38,503 bases of DNA, from assembly GCA_946535985.1 (NCBI GenBank), contig CAMNDY010000017.1, positions 1 to 38,503 on the forward strand. The letters are read 5' to 3'. Made by a program: the position numbers and the translations under genes. Source of the stretch: an uncultured Treponema sp. GTDB taxonomy: Bacteria; Spirochaetota; Spirochaetia; Treponematales; Treponemataceae. Under the pieces are notes generated by a model. It was not told the origin of the DNA, made no database searches, and worked only from the letters and a program-made list of their open reading frames with translations. Positions within the stretch are counted from its first letter, which is position 1, and the number at the start of each line of letters is the position of its first letter. Below, in pieces: positions 15,986 to 24,319 of the stretch.

Positions 15986-17359
15986 ATGAGTCCCGTTGCA
16001 ATAGTAGCAGTCTGTGTACTTGGCATTTTTATTATAGGTCTCCTTATTTTCATAATTAAGGGAACTCTTGCACCTAAAAAAGTAGATTCAATTCCAAAAC
16101 TAATCAAACAGGGTAAAACATCAGTAGCAATAAAGCAGGCAAAACAAATCCTTACGAAAGATCCTAAAAACTACATAGCCCATTATTACCTGGGAAAAGC
16201 CTATCTTAAAGAAAACAAATCTGAACTTGCAATAATCGAATATAAACTTGTAAATGAAAACGCACTTTTTGGACCTCAGCTGAATGAACTGGATTTCAGA
16301 CAGGAATATGCCCAGCTTTTAATGAAATATAACCAGCAGCAGGAAGCTCTTAAGAATTACCTTCTGCTTACCAAGCTTGATCCTAATAATCCGGAAAACT
16401 TTTATAATGTTGGACATCTTTACGAAGAATGCAACCGCTATGACCTTGCCATGGGCTTTATGCAGAAAACAGTTATGCTCAACTCACGTCACGCAAAAGC
16501 ACATGCAGAAATTGGCCTTATGCATTACAGAACAAAGAATTTTGGAGAAGCAAAAAAAGAAATTGATATTGCCCTCAAACTCAGTCCGGAAACATATTCT
16601 TCATATTATTATCTTGGAAAAATCCAGAAGGATGCAAAAGACCTTGCCGCTGCCATAAAATCCTTTGAAAAAGCACAGCGCGACCCGGAAATCAAGCAGA
16701 AAGCTATTATTGAACACGGTTCCTGCTTTATGCTTGCCAACCGCTTTGATAATGCCGCCATGGATTTTCAGCGTGCAATTGACCTTGATAAAGAAAACCT
16801 TAACGGCGAAACCCTCTATGCCCGCTATTTTCTTGCTACCTGCTATGAAAAAAACCGTAAAATTGATAAGGCAATTGAACAGTGGGAACAGATTTACAAA
16901 CGCAACAAAACCTTCCGCGATGTTTCTGCAAAGCTTTCGGAATATAAAGACCTGCAGGCTAATGACTACTTAAAGGATTATCTTACCTGCAGTAATGAAG
17001 AATTCCTAAGCATATGTAAAGCTACTGTTGAAAAAGCCCTTAAACATCAGCCGGTTTCCTGCGAAGCAAAAAAATGGGGATGCCAGATTTCAGGAGTTGA
17101 TTCTTCTACAGAAGGCTGGAGAAACATGCGTAAACAGACAACCTTGTTCCGCTTTTTCCGTGAACCTGATCCTGTCGAAGATGATATTATCCGTGAAACT
17201 CTTGATACAATGAAGAAGATTAACTGCCAGAAAGGCTTCCTTTTCTCTTCTTCGGGCTACTCTAACAGTGCAAAGCATTTTGCAGAAGGCCGTCCTGTTG
17301 AGCTTATAGATAAAATTAAGCTTGAATCAATTCTATCACAAGCCGGCTCTGCACAGTAA
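15986..17359 (+). CDS. Membrane-anchored TPR protein with C-terminal Mrr-like segment
   Basis: 457 residues. One N-terminal membrane helix (residues about 3-26, VAIVAVCVLGIFIIGLLIFI) is followed by seven or so TPR motifs to about residue 310 (NYIAHYYLGKAYLKENKSEL, AMGFMQKTVMLNSRHAKAHA). The last stretch, KGFLFSSSGYSNSAKHFAEG then RPVELIDKIKLESIL, looks like the C-terminal half of the Mrr restriction-endonuclease fold. There the typical pattern is GxFxTTGxFSxxAxxxAxxxxIxLIDGxxL. The QxK catalytic strand expected just before it is not recognisable, so nuclease activity is doubtful. The next gene starts directly after its stop codon, indicating one operon. Confidence 0.82.
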   Translation: MSPVAIVAVCVLGIFIIGLLIFIIKGTLAPKKVDSIPKLIKQGKTSVAIKQAKQILTKDPKNYIAHYYLGKAYLKENKSELAIIEYKLVNENALFGPQLNELDFRQEYAQLLMKYNQQQEALKNYLLLTKLDPNNPENFYNVGHLYEECNRYDLAMGFMQKTVMLNSRHAKAHAEIGLMHYRTKNFGEAKKEIDIALKLSPETYSSYYYLGKIQKDAKDLAAAIKSFEKAQRDPEIKQKAIIEHGSCFMLANRFDNAAMDFQRAIDLDKENLNGETLYARYFLATCYEKNRKIDKAIEQWEQIYKRNKTFRDVSAKLSEYKDLQANDYLKDYLTCSNEEFLSICKATVEKALKHQPVSCEAKKWGCQISGVDSSTEGWRNMRKQTTLFRFFREPDPVEDDIIRETLDTMKKINCQKGFLFSSSGYSNSAKHFAEGRPVELIDKIKLESILSQAGSAQ

Positions 17360-18079
17360 ATGAAAATCCTCTGTCTTTCCGATTATGTAGATCCTCTCAT
17401 CTATAACCAGAACCTTCGAGAAGTTTTTGGCGATGTTGATTTAGTATTGTGCGCAGGAGACCTTCCCTTAGATTACATTGATTTTGTTGTTACCATGCTC
17501 AACAAACCAACCTATTTTATTTTTGGAAATCATAACCTTAAGGATTTTTCTTTTTATCATAAATCTGCAAGAAACACTCCCGAAGCACTTCAATCAAATT
17601 ATAAACATGCAAATTTTGGTCATGGCGGAATATATGCAGGCTTTAAGGTTATAACAGATAACAGCCTGCAGTATACAGACCCGGTAAGCGGCAAAAAAAC
17701 TCCCCTTTTAATTGCAGGAGTTTCCGGTTCCCTGGAATATAATAAAGGATTAAATCAATACACAGAGTATCAGATGAAGCGAAAGCTTGTTCATATGATA
17801 CCTTCCCTAATAAAAAATAAAATCAAATATGGCAGATACCTTGATATTCTTTTAACACATGCCTCTCCACGCCACATTCACGATAAAGAAGATCCATGTC
17901 ACAAGGGTTTTGAATGCTTTAACTGGTTTATAAAAAAATTCAAGCCCGCCTACCTTATTCATGGCCACATTCATCTTTATGATATGCGTGAAAAAAGAGT
18001 TACTGTTAGCGAAAATACAACTGTTGTAAATGCCTACGCCCACTGGATAATAGAATTTCCAGCCACAGGAGAAAATTAA
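17360..18079 (+). CDS. Calcineurin-like metallophosphoesterase
   Basis: 239 residues, no signal peptide, so cytoplasmic. Metal-site motifs are in order: SDYVD at 7-11 (first Asp present, but the usual DxH His is replaced), AGD at 32-34, GNHN at 56-59, LLTHASPRH near 165 and HGHIH near 200. The substrate cannot be told; class members cleave phosphomonoesters, phosphodiesters or nucleotides. The ATG follows the TPR stop codon with no gap, and the stop overlaps the next ATG (TAATG). Coupling with a membrane TPR protein and a ParB/Srx-fold protein suggests the three work together. Confidence 0.88.
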   Translation: MKILCLSDYVDPLIYNQNLREVFGDVDLVLCAGDLPLDYIDFVVTMLNKPTYFIFGNHNLKDFSFYHKSARNTPEALQSNYKHANFGHGGIYAGFKVITDNSLQYTDPVSGKKTPLLIAGVSGSLEYNKGLNQYTEYQMKRKLVHMIPSLIKNKIKYGRYLDILLTHASPRHIHDKEDPCHKGFECFNWFIKKFKPAYLIHGHIHLYDMREKRVTVSENTTVVNAYAHWIIEFPATGEN

Positions 18080-19029
18080 TGACATTAATAGATAAAACAG
18101 CAGAAGAAGACTTTAATAAAGCAAGAAATAAAGCCTTGGTCAATGAAATACAGCATTTTCTTTCGCCCGAAGAAGCCTCTCTCATCTCTCTTAATGATGT
18201 AAAGCAGCTTTTAAGACCTACAAACGAAACTTATGTTGGCATGAAGGTTGTTCCGATTGACAAAATTGTTGGCAGCGAAGGAAGATATAATGACTTTGAT
18301 AATCATTTTTTTCCAAAAAGCTCTCATTTACGAAACCGCTGGCAGCATGTAGACGAAGCCGCCATTAAAGATATTATCCTTCCGCCAATAAAAGTATACG
18401 AAATTTCGGGACTTTACTTTGTAAGGGATGGAAATCACCGTGTTTCTGTAGCAAAATCCCGCGGAACAGAGTTTATTGATGCAGAGGTAGTTTCTCTTCA
18501 AAGCGAAATCAAGCTTAATAAGCCTAAGAATATGCCGGATATTATTAAACAGATTATTAATTATGAAAAACGCGTATTCTACAGCGAAACAAATTTTGGA
18601 GACATTACAGACTACTGGTGTCTTGATTTTACAAGAACAGGCCGCTACGACGTTATTTATAACCATATTTTAACCCATAAATACTACCTTAATCAGGGAA
18701 AAGAAGAAGAAGTTTCTATGACAGATGCAATTCTTTCCTGGTTTAACACTGTTTATCTTCCTATTACCACTTCTGTACGCGAATGTCATATTCTTCATAA
18801 GTTCCCGCACCGAACTCTTGGCGATATGTATGTATGGATTGTGCGCTACTGGGACTCTCTTAAACAGAGTTTTGGCGAAAATGTGTCTATAGACAAGGCT
18901 GTTCAGGACTTTGGAAGGTACTACCAGCTGCCTTTATATAAAAGAATTAAAAATTTCTTCACAAGAATCGTATTAAGACGAGCGATTTCTGTAAATTCTG
19001 CCGATAATTATATAAAACTTGACGATTGA
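18079..19029 (+). CDS. ParB/sulfiredoxin-fold domain protein
   Basis: 316 residues. Residues about 55-140 carry a ParB/Srx-like core: VVPIDKIVGSEGRYNDFD, ILPPIKVYEISGLYFV, and DGNHRVSVAKSRGTEFIDAEV. The DGNHR motif corresponds to the nucleotide-binding GxxR-type loop of this fold. The remaining C-terminal part (about 150-300) is helical with many aromatic residues (ITDYWCLDFTRTGRYDVIYN, YVWIVRYWDSLK) and is not recognised. There is no helix-turn-helix of chromosomal ParB, so partitioning is unlikely; some homologues are labelled transcriptional regulators without proof. It is the last gene of the operon. Confidence 0.75.
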   Translation: MTLIDKTAEEDFNKARNKALVNEIQHFLSPEEASLISLNDVKQLLRPTNETYVGMKVVPIDKIVGSEGRYNDFDNHFFPKSSHLRNRWQHVDEAAIKDIILPPIKVYEISGLYFVRDGNHRVSVAKSRGTEFIDAEVVSLQSEIKLNKPKNMPDIIKQIINYEKRVFYSETNFGDITDYWCLDFTRTGRYDVIYNHILTHKYYLNQGKEEEVSMTDAILSWFNTVYLPITTSVRECHILHKFPHRTLGDMYVWIVRYWDSLKQSFGENVSIDKAVQDFGRYYQLPLYKRIKNFFTRIVLRRAISVNSADNYIKLDD

Positions 19030-19047
19030 AAATTTCAATGTTAAAAT
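19019..19047 (+). promoter_or_regulatory. Promoter of the partner-switching operon
   Basis: TTGACG at 19019-19024 and TAAAAT at 19042-19047 are 17 nt apart, just inside and after the ParB-like stop codon. The leader would be about 22 nt and carries AGGAG before the ATG at 19076. Confidence 0.6.
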
Positions 19048-19075
19048 TAAATAATACCTAAGGAGTAAGGTTAGT

Positions 19076-20752
19076 ATGGGTTCAATAGACACTTACATTA
19101 AAGTCCCTCTGCTTGTTGCAGCAGGTCTTGGTGTACTAGTATTTCTTTTCCTTCTTACGGCAAAGCTAAGAAATACTGCAAAAATCAGTTTTACATTTTT
19201 TATAGTTACGGGCATTGTAACAGCTTGTTCCGTATTCTCTTTCTTTGACCAGCATTTTATTTACTATGTATTTGCTGTTATTCTTGCAGAATTCATTACG
19301 CTTCCTTACCTTGTAATAAAGGCCTTTGATAATCCTGAAAAACGAGAAAAGAAAAAGGCAGAGAAAAAGCTTGCAGAACAAAATGCAGCAATTGAAAATT
19401 CTGACTTTGTAAAGAACGTTATCAAAGAACTTGAAACTAAAAATCAAAAACTTCTTGAAGTTAATAAAACCCTTATTTCCCAGGTTTCTACTTTCTTCTC
19501 ACGCGATAAATCAATGGAAAACTTCCTTGATTATTGTAATAAAATGATTACAGAAAAAATCAGCGCTGATGGATGTGTAATTCTTATGGGTGATGATTAT
19601 GACAACGCACTTGCCGTTAAGTCACTTATGGGTTCATTTCCTCCTCCATACAAGCTTCCTGATGATTTACCACATAAGCCTCTTCGTGTAGAAACAAACC
19701 TTCGTTTTGCTTCTTTCCCTCTGGCCGATTCAAACATTTTTGGTGCAATTTTCTTAAGTGGCGAAGCAGCTCTTATTGCAGACTCTGTAAAAGATCCACG
19801 TGTTTATCAGAACGGACCGGAAGACTTCCTTAAATGTGGAAGCTACATCTTTGTTCCTATTAAACAGCACGATAAAGTTATGGGACTCATTGGTCTTGCC
19901 AGACTTCCTGCAAATGAAAAGTTCACAAAAGATGAATTTGATTCAGCAGTTATTCTTGCAGATGCTGTTTCTACAGCCCTTACTCCACTTTACAGCTTCC
20001 TTGCATACGCAGAACACACAGAACTCAGCAAAGACGGTACTATTGCTTCTAAATATCAGAAAGACCTTCTTCCTGCAAAGCTTCCGGTTATTCCAAATGT
20101 AACAATCGGCTGCTTCTCAAATGCTGTAGAAGGTGTCTGCGGCGACTACTATGATGTAATAGCTTCACGCAAAGATAGAATTTCTTTCATTATGACAGAC
20201 GTTGCCGGAAAAGGCATGAACTCTCTTGTTGTAATGATTATGATTCGTGCAATTCTTCGTCTTACTGTAAACACAGAACAGACAGCAGCAACAATTCTTT
20301 CATGGGCCAACAGAGGTATCTGTATCGACAGTTCTAAGATTGACCACTTTGCAAGTGTTGCTCTTATCAACTTTGACAGTACAAAAAATACTGCTCAGAT
20401 TTCTACCTGCGGTAATAATCCGGTATTCCACTTCTCTGCTTCTACTGGTGACTTTAAACAGCTTACAAGCCCAAGTGAACCAATGGGTGTAGAAAAGAAT
20501 TCGGTTTATTCAGATATTGATATTTCACTTGCTTCTGGAGATATTCTTGTAACATGTACTGATGGTTTACTTGAATCTCTTAATGAAAATGGTGTACAAT
20601 ATTCTTCTGAAAACTTAAAGAAAGTTATTTTGAAGAATAAGGGTGCAAATGCAAAAGACATTTCAGGTCGTGTTAAAGATGATTTGAAAAAATACTGCGG
20701 TTCTGCACAGCAATACGACGACCAGAGTATTCTGGTTATTAAAATCCAATAA
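19076..20752 (+). CDS. Membrane GAF-SpoIIE (PP2C-type) serine phosphatase, RsbU-like
   Basis: 558 residues. Three membrane helices (about 9-30, 37-57, 61-84) lead into a coiled coil (about 88-145) and a GAF-like sensor domain (about 150-305, ADGCVILMGDDYDNA, YIFVPIKQHDKVMGLIGLAR). The SpoIIE/PP2C phosphatase covers about 335-558. Metal-binding acidic residues are visible in GVCGDYYDVI, MTDVAGKGM, TCTDGLLES and YDDQSILVIK. By family, it removes phosphate from a STAS-domain anti-anti-sigma factor when its sensor is triggered. The likely substrate is encoded 20 nt downstream, and a matching kinase follows. The sensed signal is unknown. Confidence 0.9.
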   Translation: MGSIDTYIKVPLLVAAGLGVLVFLFLLTAKLRNTAKISFTFFIVTGIVTACSVFSFFDQHFIYYVFAVILAEFITLPYLVIKAFDNPEKREKKKAEKKLAEQNAAIENSDFVKNVIKELETKNQKLLEVNKTLISQVSTFFSRDKSMENFLDYCNKMITEKISADGCVILMGDDYDNALAVKSLMGSFPPPYKLPDDLPHKPLRVETNLRFASFPLADSNIFGAIFLSGEAALIADSVKDPRVYQNGPEDFLKCGSYIFVPIKQHDKVMGLIGLARLPANEKFTKDEFDSAVILADAVSTALTPLYSFLAYAEHTELSKDGTIASKYQKDLLPAKLPVIPNVTIGCFSNAVEGVCGDYYDVIASRKDRISFIMTDVAGKGMNSLVVMIMIRAILRLTVNTEQTAATILSWANRGICIDSSKIDHFASVALINFDSTKNTAQISTCGNNPVFHFSASTGDFKQLTSPSEPMGVEKNSVYSDIDISLASGDILVTCTDGLLESLNENGVQYSSENLKKVILKNKGANAKDISGRVKDDLKKYCGSAQQYDDQSILVIKIQ

Positions 20753-20772
20753 TCTAGGAAAGGAGCTTCTTT

Positions 20773-21111
20773 ATGGAACTTAAAATACGTAAGAATGGTG
20801 ATGTCTATATTATCGACGTAACCGGCGAAATGGATCTTTACAACTCTTACAAGCTTAAGGAACTTGTAATGAAGATGCTTGAGAAGAACGTTAAGAATTT
20901 CGTCATCAATCTTGAGCAGGTAGATTACATCGACTCTTCTGGAATCGGTGCATTAATTTACATCTGCTCTACTATTAAGAAGATGAATCTTAAACTTGCC
21001 ATTTCAAACATCCATGGTTCGGTTAAGAAAGTTATCGAGCTTACAAAGCTTATGGGCTATTTCCCTATTGCAAACAGCGTAGAGGAAGGCCTTCTCATGG
21101 TGAAAGAGTAA
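20773..21111 (+). CDS. STAS-domain anti-sigma factor antagonist (SpoIIAA/RsbV type)
   Basis: 112 residues, the normal size of the family. The phosphorylated loop is VDYIDSSGIGAL at about 56-67, with the conserved DSSG serine. LKLAISNIHGSVKKVIELTK follows as the C-terminal helix. In partner switching the unphosphorylated form binds the kinase and frees its other partner. An AAGGAG ribosome site precedes the ATG. It lies between a SpoIIE phosphatase and a HATPase kinase, completing the module. Confidence 0.93.
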   Translation: MELKIRKNGDVYIIDVTGEMDLYNSYKLKELVMKMLEKNVKNFVINLEQVDYIDSSGIGALIYICSTIKKMNLKLAISNIHGSVKKVIELTKLMGYFPIANSVEEGLLMVKE

Positions 21112-21135
21112 ACAAAATTCTAAAGGAGTAATCTC

Positions 21136-21690
21136 GTGGCACAGGAATTAAAAGAATTACGCTCGGACGAAAACGATCCGTTATTCGACAAAACAAATAT
21201 GCTTAAGAAGGAATTCCCTTCAGACTTCAGGCAGATCAGATATTTTACATTACTTATTGTTCAGTCAGCTCCAACAGAAATCAAGGAACTGAACCTTCTT
21301 GAACAGCAGATTAGTGAAGTTATTAAAAATGCCGTAAAGCATGGAAATCACTGTGATATTAATAAAAAAGTAACAGTATGGTATTCATTCAGTCCAACAC
21401 ATGCACATATTATTGTACAGGATGAAGGAGAAGGTTTCCAGGATCTGGAAAAATGGAATGAATTTAACAAAAAGCGTCTTGAATGTCTTCACAACAATGA
21501 CTTCTTGCAGCTTGCTGACTATGTTTCTTTCCGCACAAAGGAATCAGATAGTCAGGATGGCGGTAACGCACTTTTTGCAGCCCTTGAATATTGGAACGGT
21601 GGTTTTGTTTACAACGGAAAACGAAATGCTGTAGCAATGCTCAAGAAATACCAGCAGAAATACAGAAACGTTAATCACGACGGAGAATAG
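21136..21690 (+). CDS. HATPase serine kinase / anti-sigma factor (RsbW/SpoIIAB type)
   Basis: 184 residues. GHKL ATPase boxes are present: N-box EQQISEVIKNAVKHGN (about 55-70), G1 box VQDEGEGF (about 95), and GGNALFAALEYW (about 138). By family it phosphorylates the STAS protein and sequesters a sigma factor or other partner. The start is GTG with AAAGGAG 8 nt upstream; no ATG fits. No sigma factor gene is adjacent, so the target is encoded elsewhere or is not a sigma factor. A strong terminator follows 11 nt after the stop codon. Confidence 0.88.
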   Translation: MAQELKELRSDENDPLFDKTNMLKKEFPSDFRQIRYFTLLIVQSAPTEIKELNLLEQQISEVIKNAVKHGNHCDINKKVTVWYSFSPTHAHIIVQDEGEGFQDLEKWNEFNKKRLECLHNNDFLQLADYVSFRTKESDSQDGGNALFAALEYWNGGFVYNGKRNAVAMLKKYQQKYRNVNHDGE

Positions 21691-21701
21691 TTTCTTGAAG
21701 A

Positions 21702-21735
21702 AGAAAATCAACTTTCAAGTTGGTTTTCTTTTTTT
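21702..21735 (+). terminator. Intrinsic terminator of the partner-switching operon
   Basis: Arms AGAAAATCAACTT (21702-21714) and AAGTTGGTTTTCT (21717-21729) pair over 13 positions with one G-U pair, followed by a T tract to 21735. Confidence 0.88.
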
Positions 21736-21827
21736 AATTTTCAAATTATAAAAGTTCAAAAAGTTTTATATCTTATGAGAGATTAAATTCTTTTTGGGCT
21801 TTTTTTTGTATCTTCTTATTTACAAGC

Positions 21828-23855
21828 TTGGGATTTTCTTTGAAAAAGTTTCTGTTTTTTACGACATTAATTTTTATTCTCTTATTAAACGTTTCATGTG
21901 GTTATAGTAACGATCCTGAAATTAAATTACACCGATGGTCTTATTCTGTTGACCGATTAAACAAAATTTATAATCCAATTGATAATTCAGAATTTTCAAA
22001 GCTTGCAAAAATCTGTAATAACAGAAAAGGTGATATTTACTTAAAAACAACTTTTATGGTTCCTAAAGAGCTTAAAGGTCAGAAGCTAAAAATCTATCTT
22101 GGAAACATTAAAATTGCAAATGAATTTTTTCTTAACGGAAATTATATAGGACACACTGGTTCATTAGGCGAAAATCCTATTTCTAATGGAGGCAAGGCCA
22201 CTGCTTATAACCTTCCCCCTTCTCTTATAAGTGAAGAAAGAAAAAATGAAATTATAATTCACATTCAGGTAGATTGCGAAGGGACCATGTCCGAAACTCC
22301 CTTCATTTCTACAGAAAGAAGAGTAGATGCGTACGAAAGAAATTTTAATTTTATAAATTCCAAAATGCATCTGGTTATAGCCAGTGTTATGTTTTTAATA
22401 AGCCTCTTATATTTTGTAGTATTTTTCTTAAGGCGTCAGGAAAGACATTACTTTTCTTTTGCTCTTCTTAATTTATTTTCGAGTGCTTTTCTTTTGTATT
22501 TTGCATTAGGTGAATGTCCATTATTTTATGATTCAAATATGTCATATCTTTTTATACAAAAACTATTACGCGGAATTTCGGCAACCCTTGCCAGTTATTT
22601 TGCCGTTTCTTTTATGCGTGATTACATTGGCTTTAATGAACCACTGGCAAGAAGAATTTATCGTTCTGCCCTTACAATCGGACCATGCTTCTTTCTTGGT
22701 TTTACACAAAATATGCATGACTTCTTTTTGTATCTGGGCATTACTTATATTGCTACAACAATTCAGATGCTGTATGCCATCCATTTTATAATTTCATCAT
22801 TTAAAACAAAGAAAAAGAAAGTTGTCGAACTCTTACTTGGATTTACTCCTGTTTTGATTTCTATCATCATAGTAATTTTGTTAATGCTCTTAAACAGAAA
22901 AGCATATTCACTCATAATTGTATTTGGCTGGCAAATAGTTATCTTTACATTCCTTTCAATATTGATTGTGAATTTTACAACAATGAGCAGCAGGGTTGAA
23001 TTCTTAAATGCAAATCTTGAGCGCCTTGTACAAAACAGAACCGAAGAGCTTACCAGATCTAACACAGCACTTGAAGAAACTAATGCTCATCTTAAATATG
23101 AAATTGAACGTGCAGATAAAGAAATTGAACTTGCTTCTTTTGTTCAGCAGAGCTTCTATAATATAAAGCTGCCCGATTTTAAGAATTTTCAGGTTGCATA
23201 TTACAATAAACCTATGGCCGGAGTTTCGGGCGACTTATATGATTTTTATTTTAATAAGGATGTGCTTGAAGGTTTTGGTTTGTTCGATGTTTCAGGACAC
23301 GGTATTTCTTCCGGTCTTGTTACAATGCTTGTTAAAAATATTATCAATGATGAATTCTATAAGGGTAAAAACCTTCCTCTCGATAAAGTTATGACAATAA
23401 CAAATGAACGCATCATTAATCAAAAAGGAAACGTTGAAAACTATCTTACAGGTGTTCTGGGCCGTGTTTCCGGTAATAATGTTGAATTTGTAAATGCAGG
23501 ACATCCTAATGTAATTCATTATAAAGCAAAAGAAAATAGGCTCGAATTAATTAAACGAGGGGAATCAAAAGAATCTGGTATTATTGGTATATCCGGTTTT
23601 CCGGTAAACTTTGAATGCGTTACTGTTCCTCTTGAAAAGAACGATATGCTTCTTTTGTACACAGATGGTCTTACAGAAACAATGAACCGCAACCGCGAAG
23701 AATTTGGACTTGAACGATTAAAACGAACCTTCCTCAAAGGTGTAGAACTTAAAATAGAAGAACAGATTCAAAATATTGTGGATGAGGCTAAAACCTTTGC
23801 AAACAGGGCTAAAGTTTCTGATGATATTACACTTTTGATTCTTAAGAAAAAATAA
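21828..23855 (+). CDS. 7TM-DISM-like membrane SpoIIE phosphatase
   Basis: 675 residues. The N-terminal signal (KKFLFFTTLIFILLLNVSC) may be lipidated at the Cys. A periplasmic beta-rich domain follows (about 35-170, including LKIYLGNIKIANEFFLNGNY, 7TMR-DISMED2-like), then seven membrane helices (about 178-390), a short coiled coil (about 395-440) and a SpoIIE/PP2C domain (about 450-675). The latter has GVSGDLYDFYF, FDVSGHGISSG, LYTDGLTETM and SDDITLLIL with the metal-binding Asps. It probably senses a periplasmic ligand and dephosphorylates a STAS protein, possibly the one at 20773. No ATG fits: starts are TTG at 21828 or TTG at 21840, the latter giving a signal peptide opening with MKKF and GGGA 6 nt upstream. 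Confidence 0.88.
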   Translation: MGFSLKKFLFFTTLIFILLLNVSCGYSNDPEIKLHRWSYSVDRLNKIYNPIDNSEFSKLAKICNNRKGDIYLKTTFMVPKELKGQKLKIYLGNIKIANEFFLNGNYIGHTGSLGENPISNGGKATAYNLPPSLISEERKNEIIIHIQVDCEGTMSETPFISTERRVDAYERNFNFINSKMHLVIASVMFLISLLYFVVFFLRRQERHYFSFALLNLFSSAFLLYFALGECPLFYDSNMSYLFIQKLLRGISATLASYFAVSFMRDYIGFNEPLARRIYRSALTIGPCFFLGFTQNMHDFFLYLGITYIATTIQMLYAIHFIISSFKTKKKKVVELLLGFTPVLISIIIVILLMLLNRKAYSLIIVFGWQIVIFTFLSILIVNFTTMSSRVEFLNANLERLVQNRTEELTRSNTALEETNAHLKYEIERADKEIELASFVQQSFYNIKLPDFKNFQVAYYNKPMAGVSGDLYDFYFNKDVLEGFGLFDVSGHGISSGLVTMLVKNIINDEFYKGKNLPLDKVMTITNERIINQKGNVENYLTGVLGRVSGNNVEFVNAGHPNVIHYKAKENRLELIKRGESKESGIIGISGFPVNFECVTVPLEKNDMLLLYTDGLTETMNRNREEFGLERLKRTFLKGVELKIEEQIQNIVDEAKTFANRAKVSDDITLLILKKK

Positions 23856-23864
23856 ATATTTTTC

Positions 23865-23893
23865 TTGACGAGTAAAATCTTTTACACTATATT
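23865..23893 (+). promoter_or_regulatory. Promoter of ssrA
   Basis: TTGACG at 23865-23870 and TATATT at 23888-23893 are 17 nt apart. The predicted start near 23900 is a few bases before the mature 5' end of tmRNA, fitting short 5' processing by RNase P. Confidence 0.8.
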
Positions 23894-23904
23894 AACATGT
23901 ACTT

Positions 23905-24278
23905 GGGGGTGTCCCGGTTTCGACGGGATCGAGAAATCTTTTACTGCAAGTAGGACTGAAGGTTCCTTAAACTGACAAACAAATAACTGCAATTTTCGCA
24001 AGAAAAGAAGAAGAAGCTGAAGAAGCTTCTTTTGCAGAAGCACTCGCTGCATAGCAGTGCAGGAAGCCTTGGGGCTCTGTTCCGCGTTCTAAGAACTTCC
24101 TTCACCTATCGGGACTTGCCTGTTACAGTTTCTGTAATGTAGCAGGGACTTTTTATCAGAATACGGAGGCGACGCTTGTTATGCTGCTACCGGCTCCCGA
24201 CAATCACCTCGCATAACTAAACCTGTAGATGTACCTGGTTTACCTTCCCGGACAGGAGTTCAATTCTCCTCACCTCCA
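23905..24278 (+). ncRNA. ssrA: Transfer-messenger RNA (tmRNA)
   Basis: Rescues stalled ribosomes by acting as alanyl-tRNA and then as message for a degradation tag. The 5' end GGGGGTG pairs with CACCTCC at 24271-24277 to form the acceptor stem. GTCCCGGTTTCGACGGG follows the 5' strand, and the T-arm AGGAG-TTCAATT-CTCCT is at 24254-24270. The CCA end is not encoded (A at 24278 is followed by TAA). The reading frame resumes at GCA 23998 and ends at TAG 24052-24054, coding ARKEEEAEEASFAEALAA, 18 encoded residues, longer and more acidic than the usual 9-14. The one-piece form is intact. It has its own promoter and terminator. Confidence 0.95.
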
Positions 24279-24284
24279 TAAAAT

Positions 24285-24316
24285 AAAAAAGGAGTTCGTA
24301 AACGAACTCCTTTTCT
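24285..24316. terminator. Bidirectional intrinsic terminator between ssrA and the MEMO gene
   Basis: GGAGTTCG (24291-24298) and CGAACTCC (24303-24310) form a perfect 8-bp stem with loop TAAA, flanked by an A tract on the left and TTTT on the right. It can end ssrA on the plus strand and the MEMO operon, whose stop is at 24320, on the minus strand. Confidence 0.85.
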
Positions 24317-24319
24317 ATT

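Noticed and set aside
18079..19029. Chromosome partitioning ParB
   Set aside because: Lacks the helix-turn-helix and C-terminal dimer domain; no parA or parS-like sites nearby.
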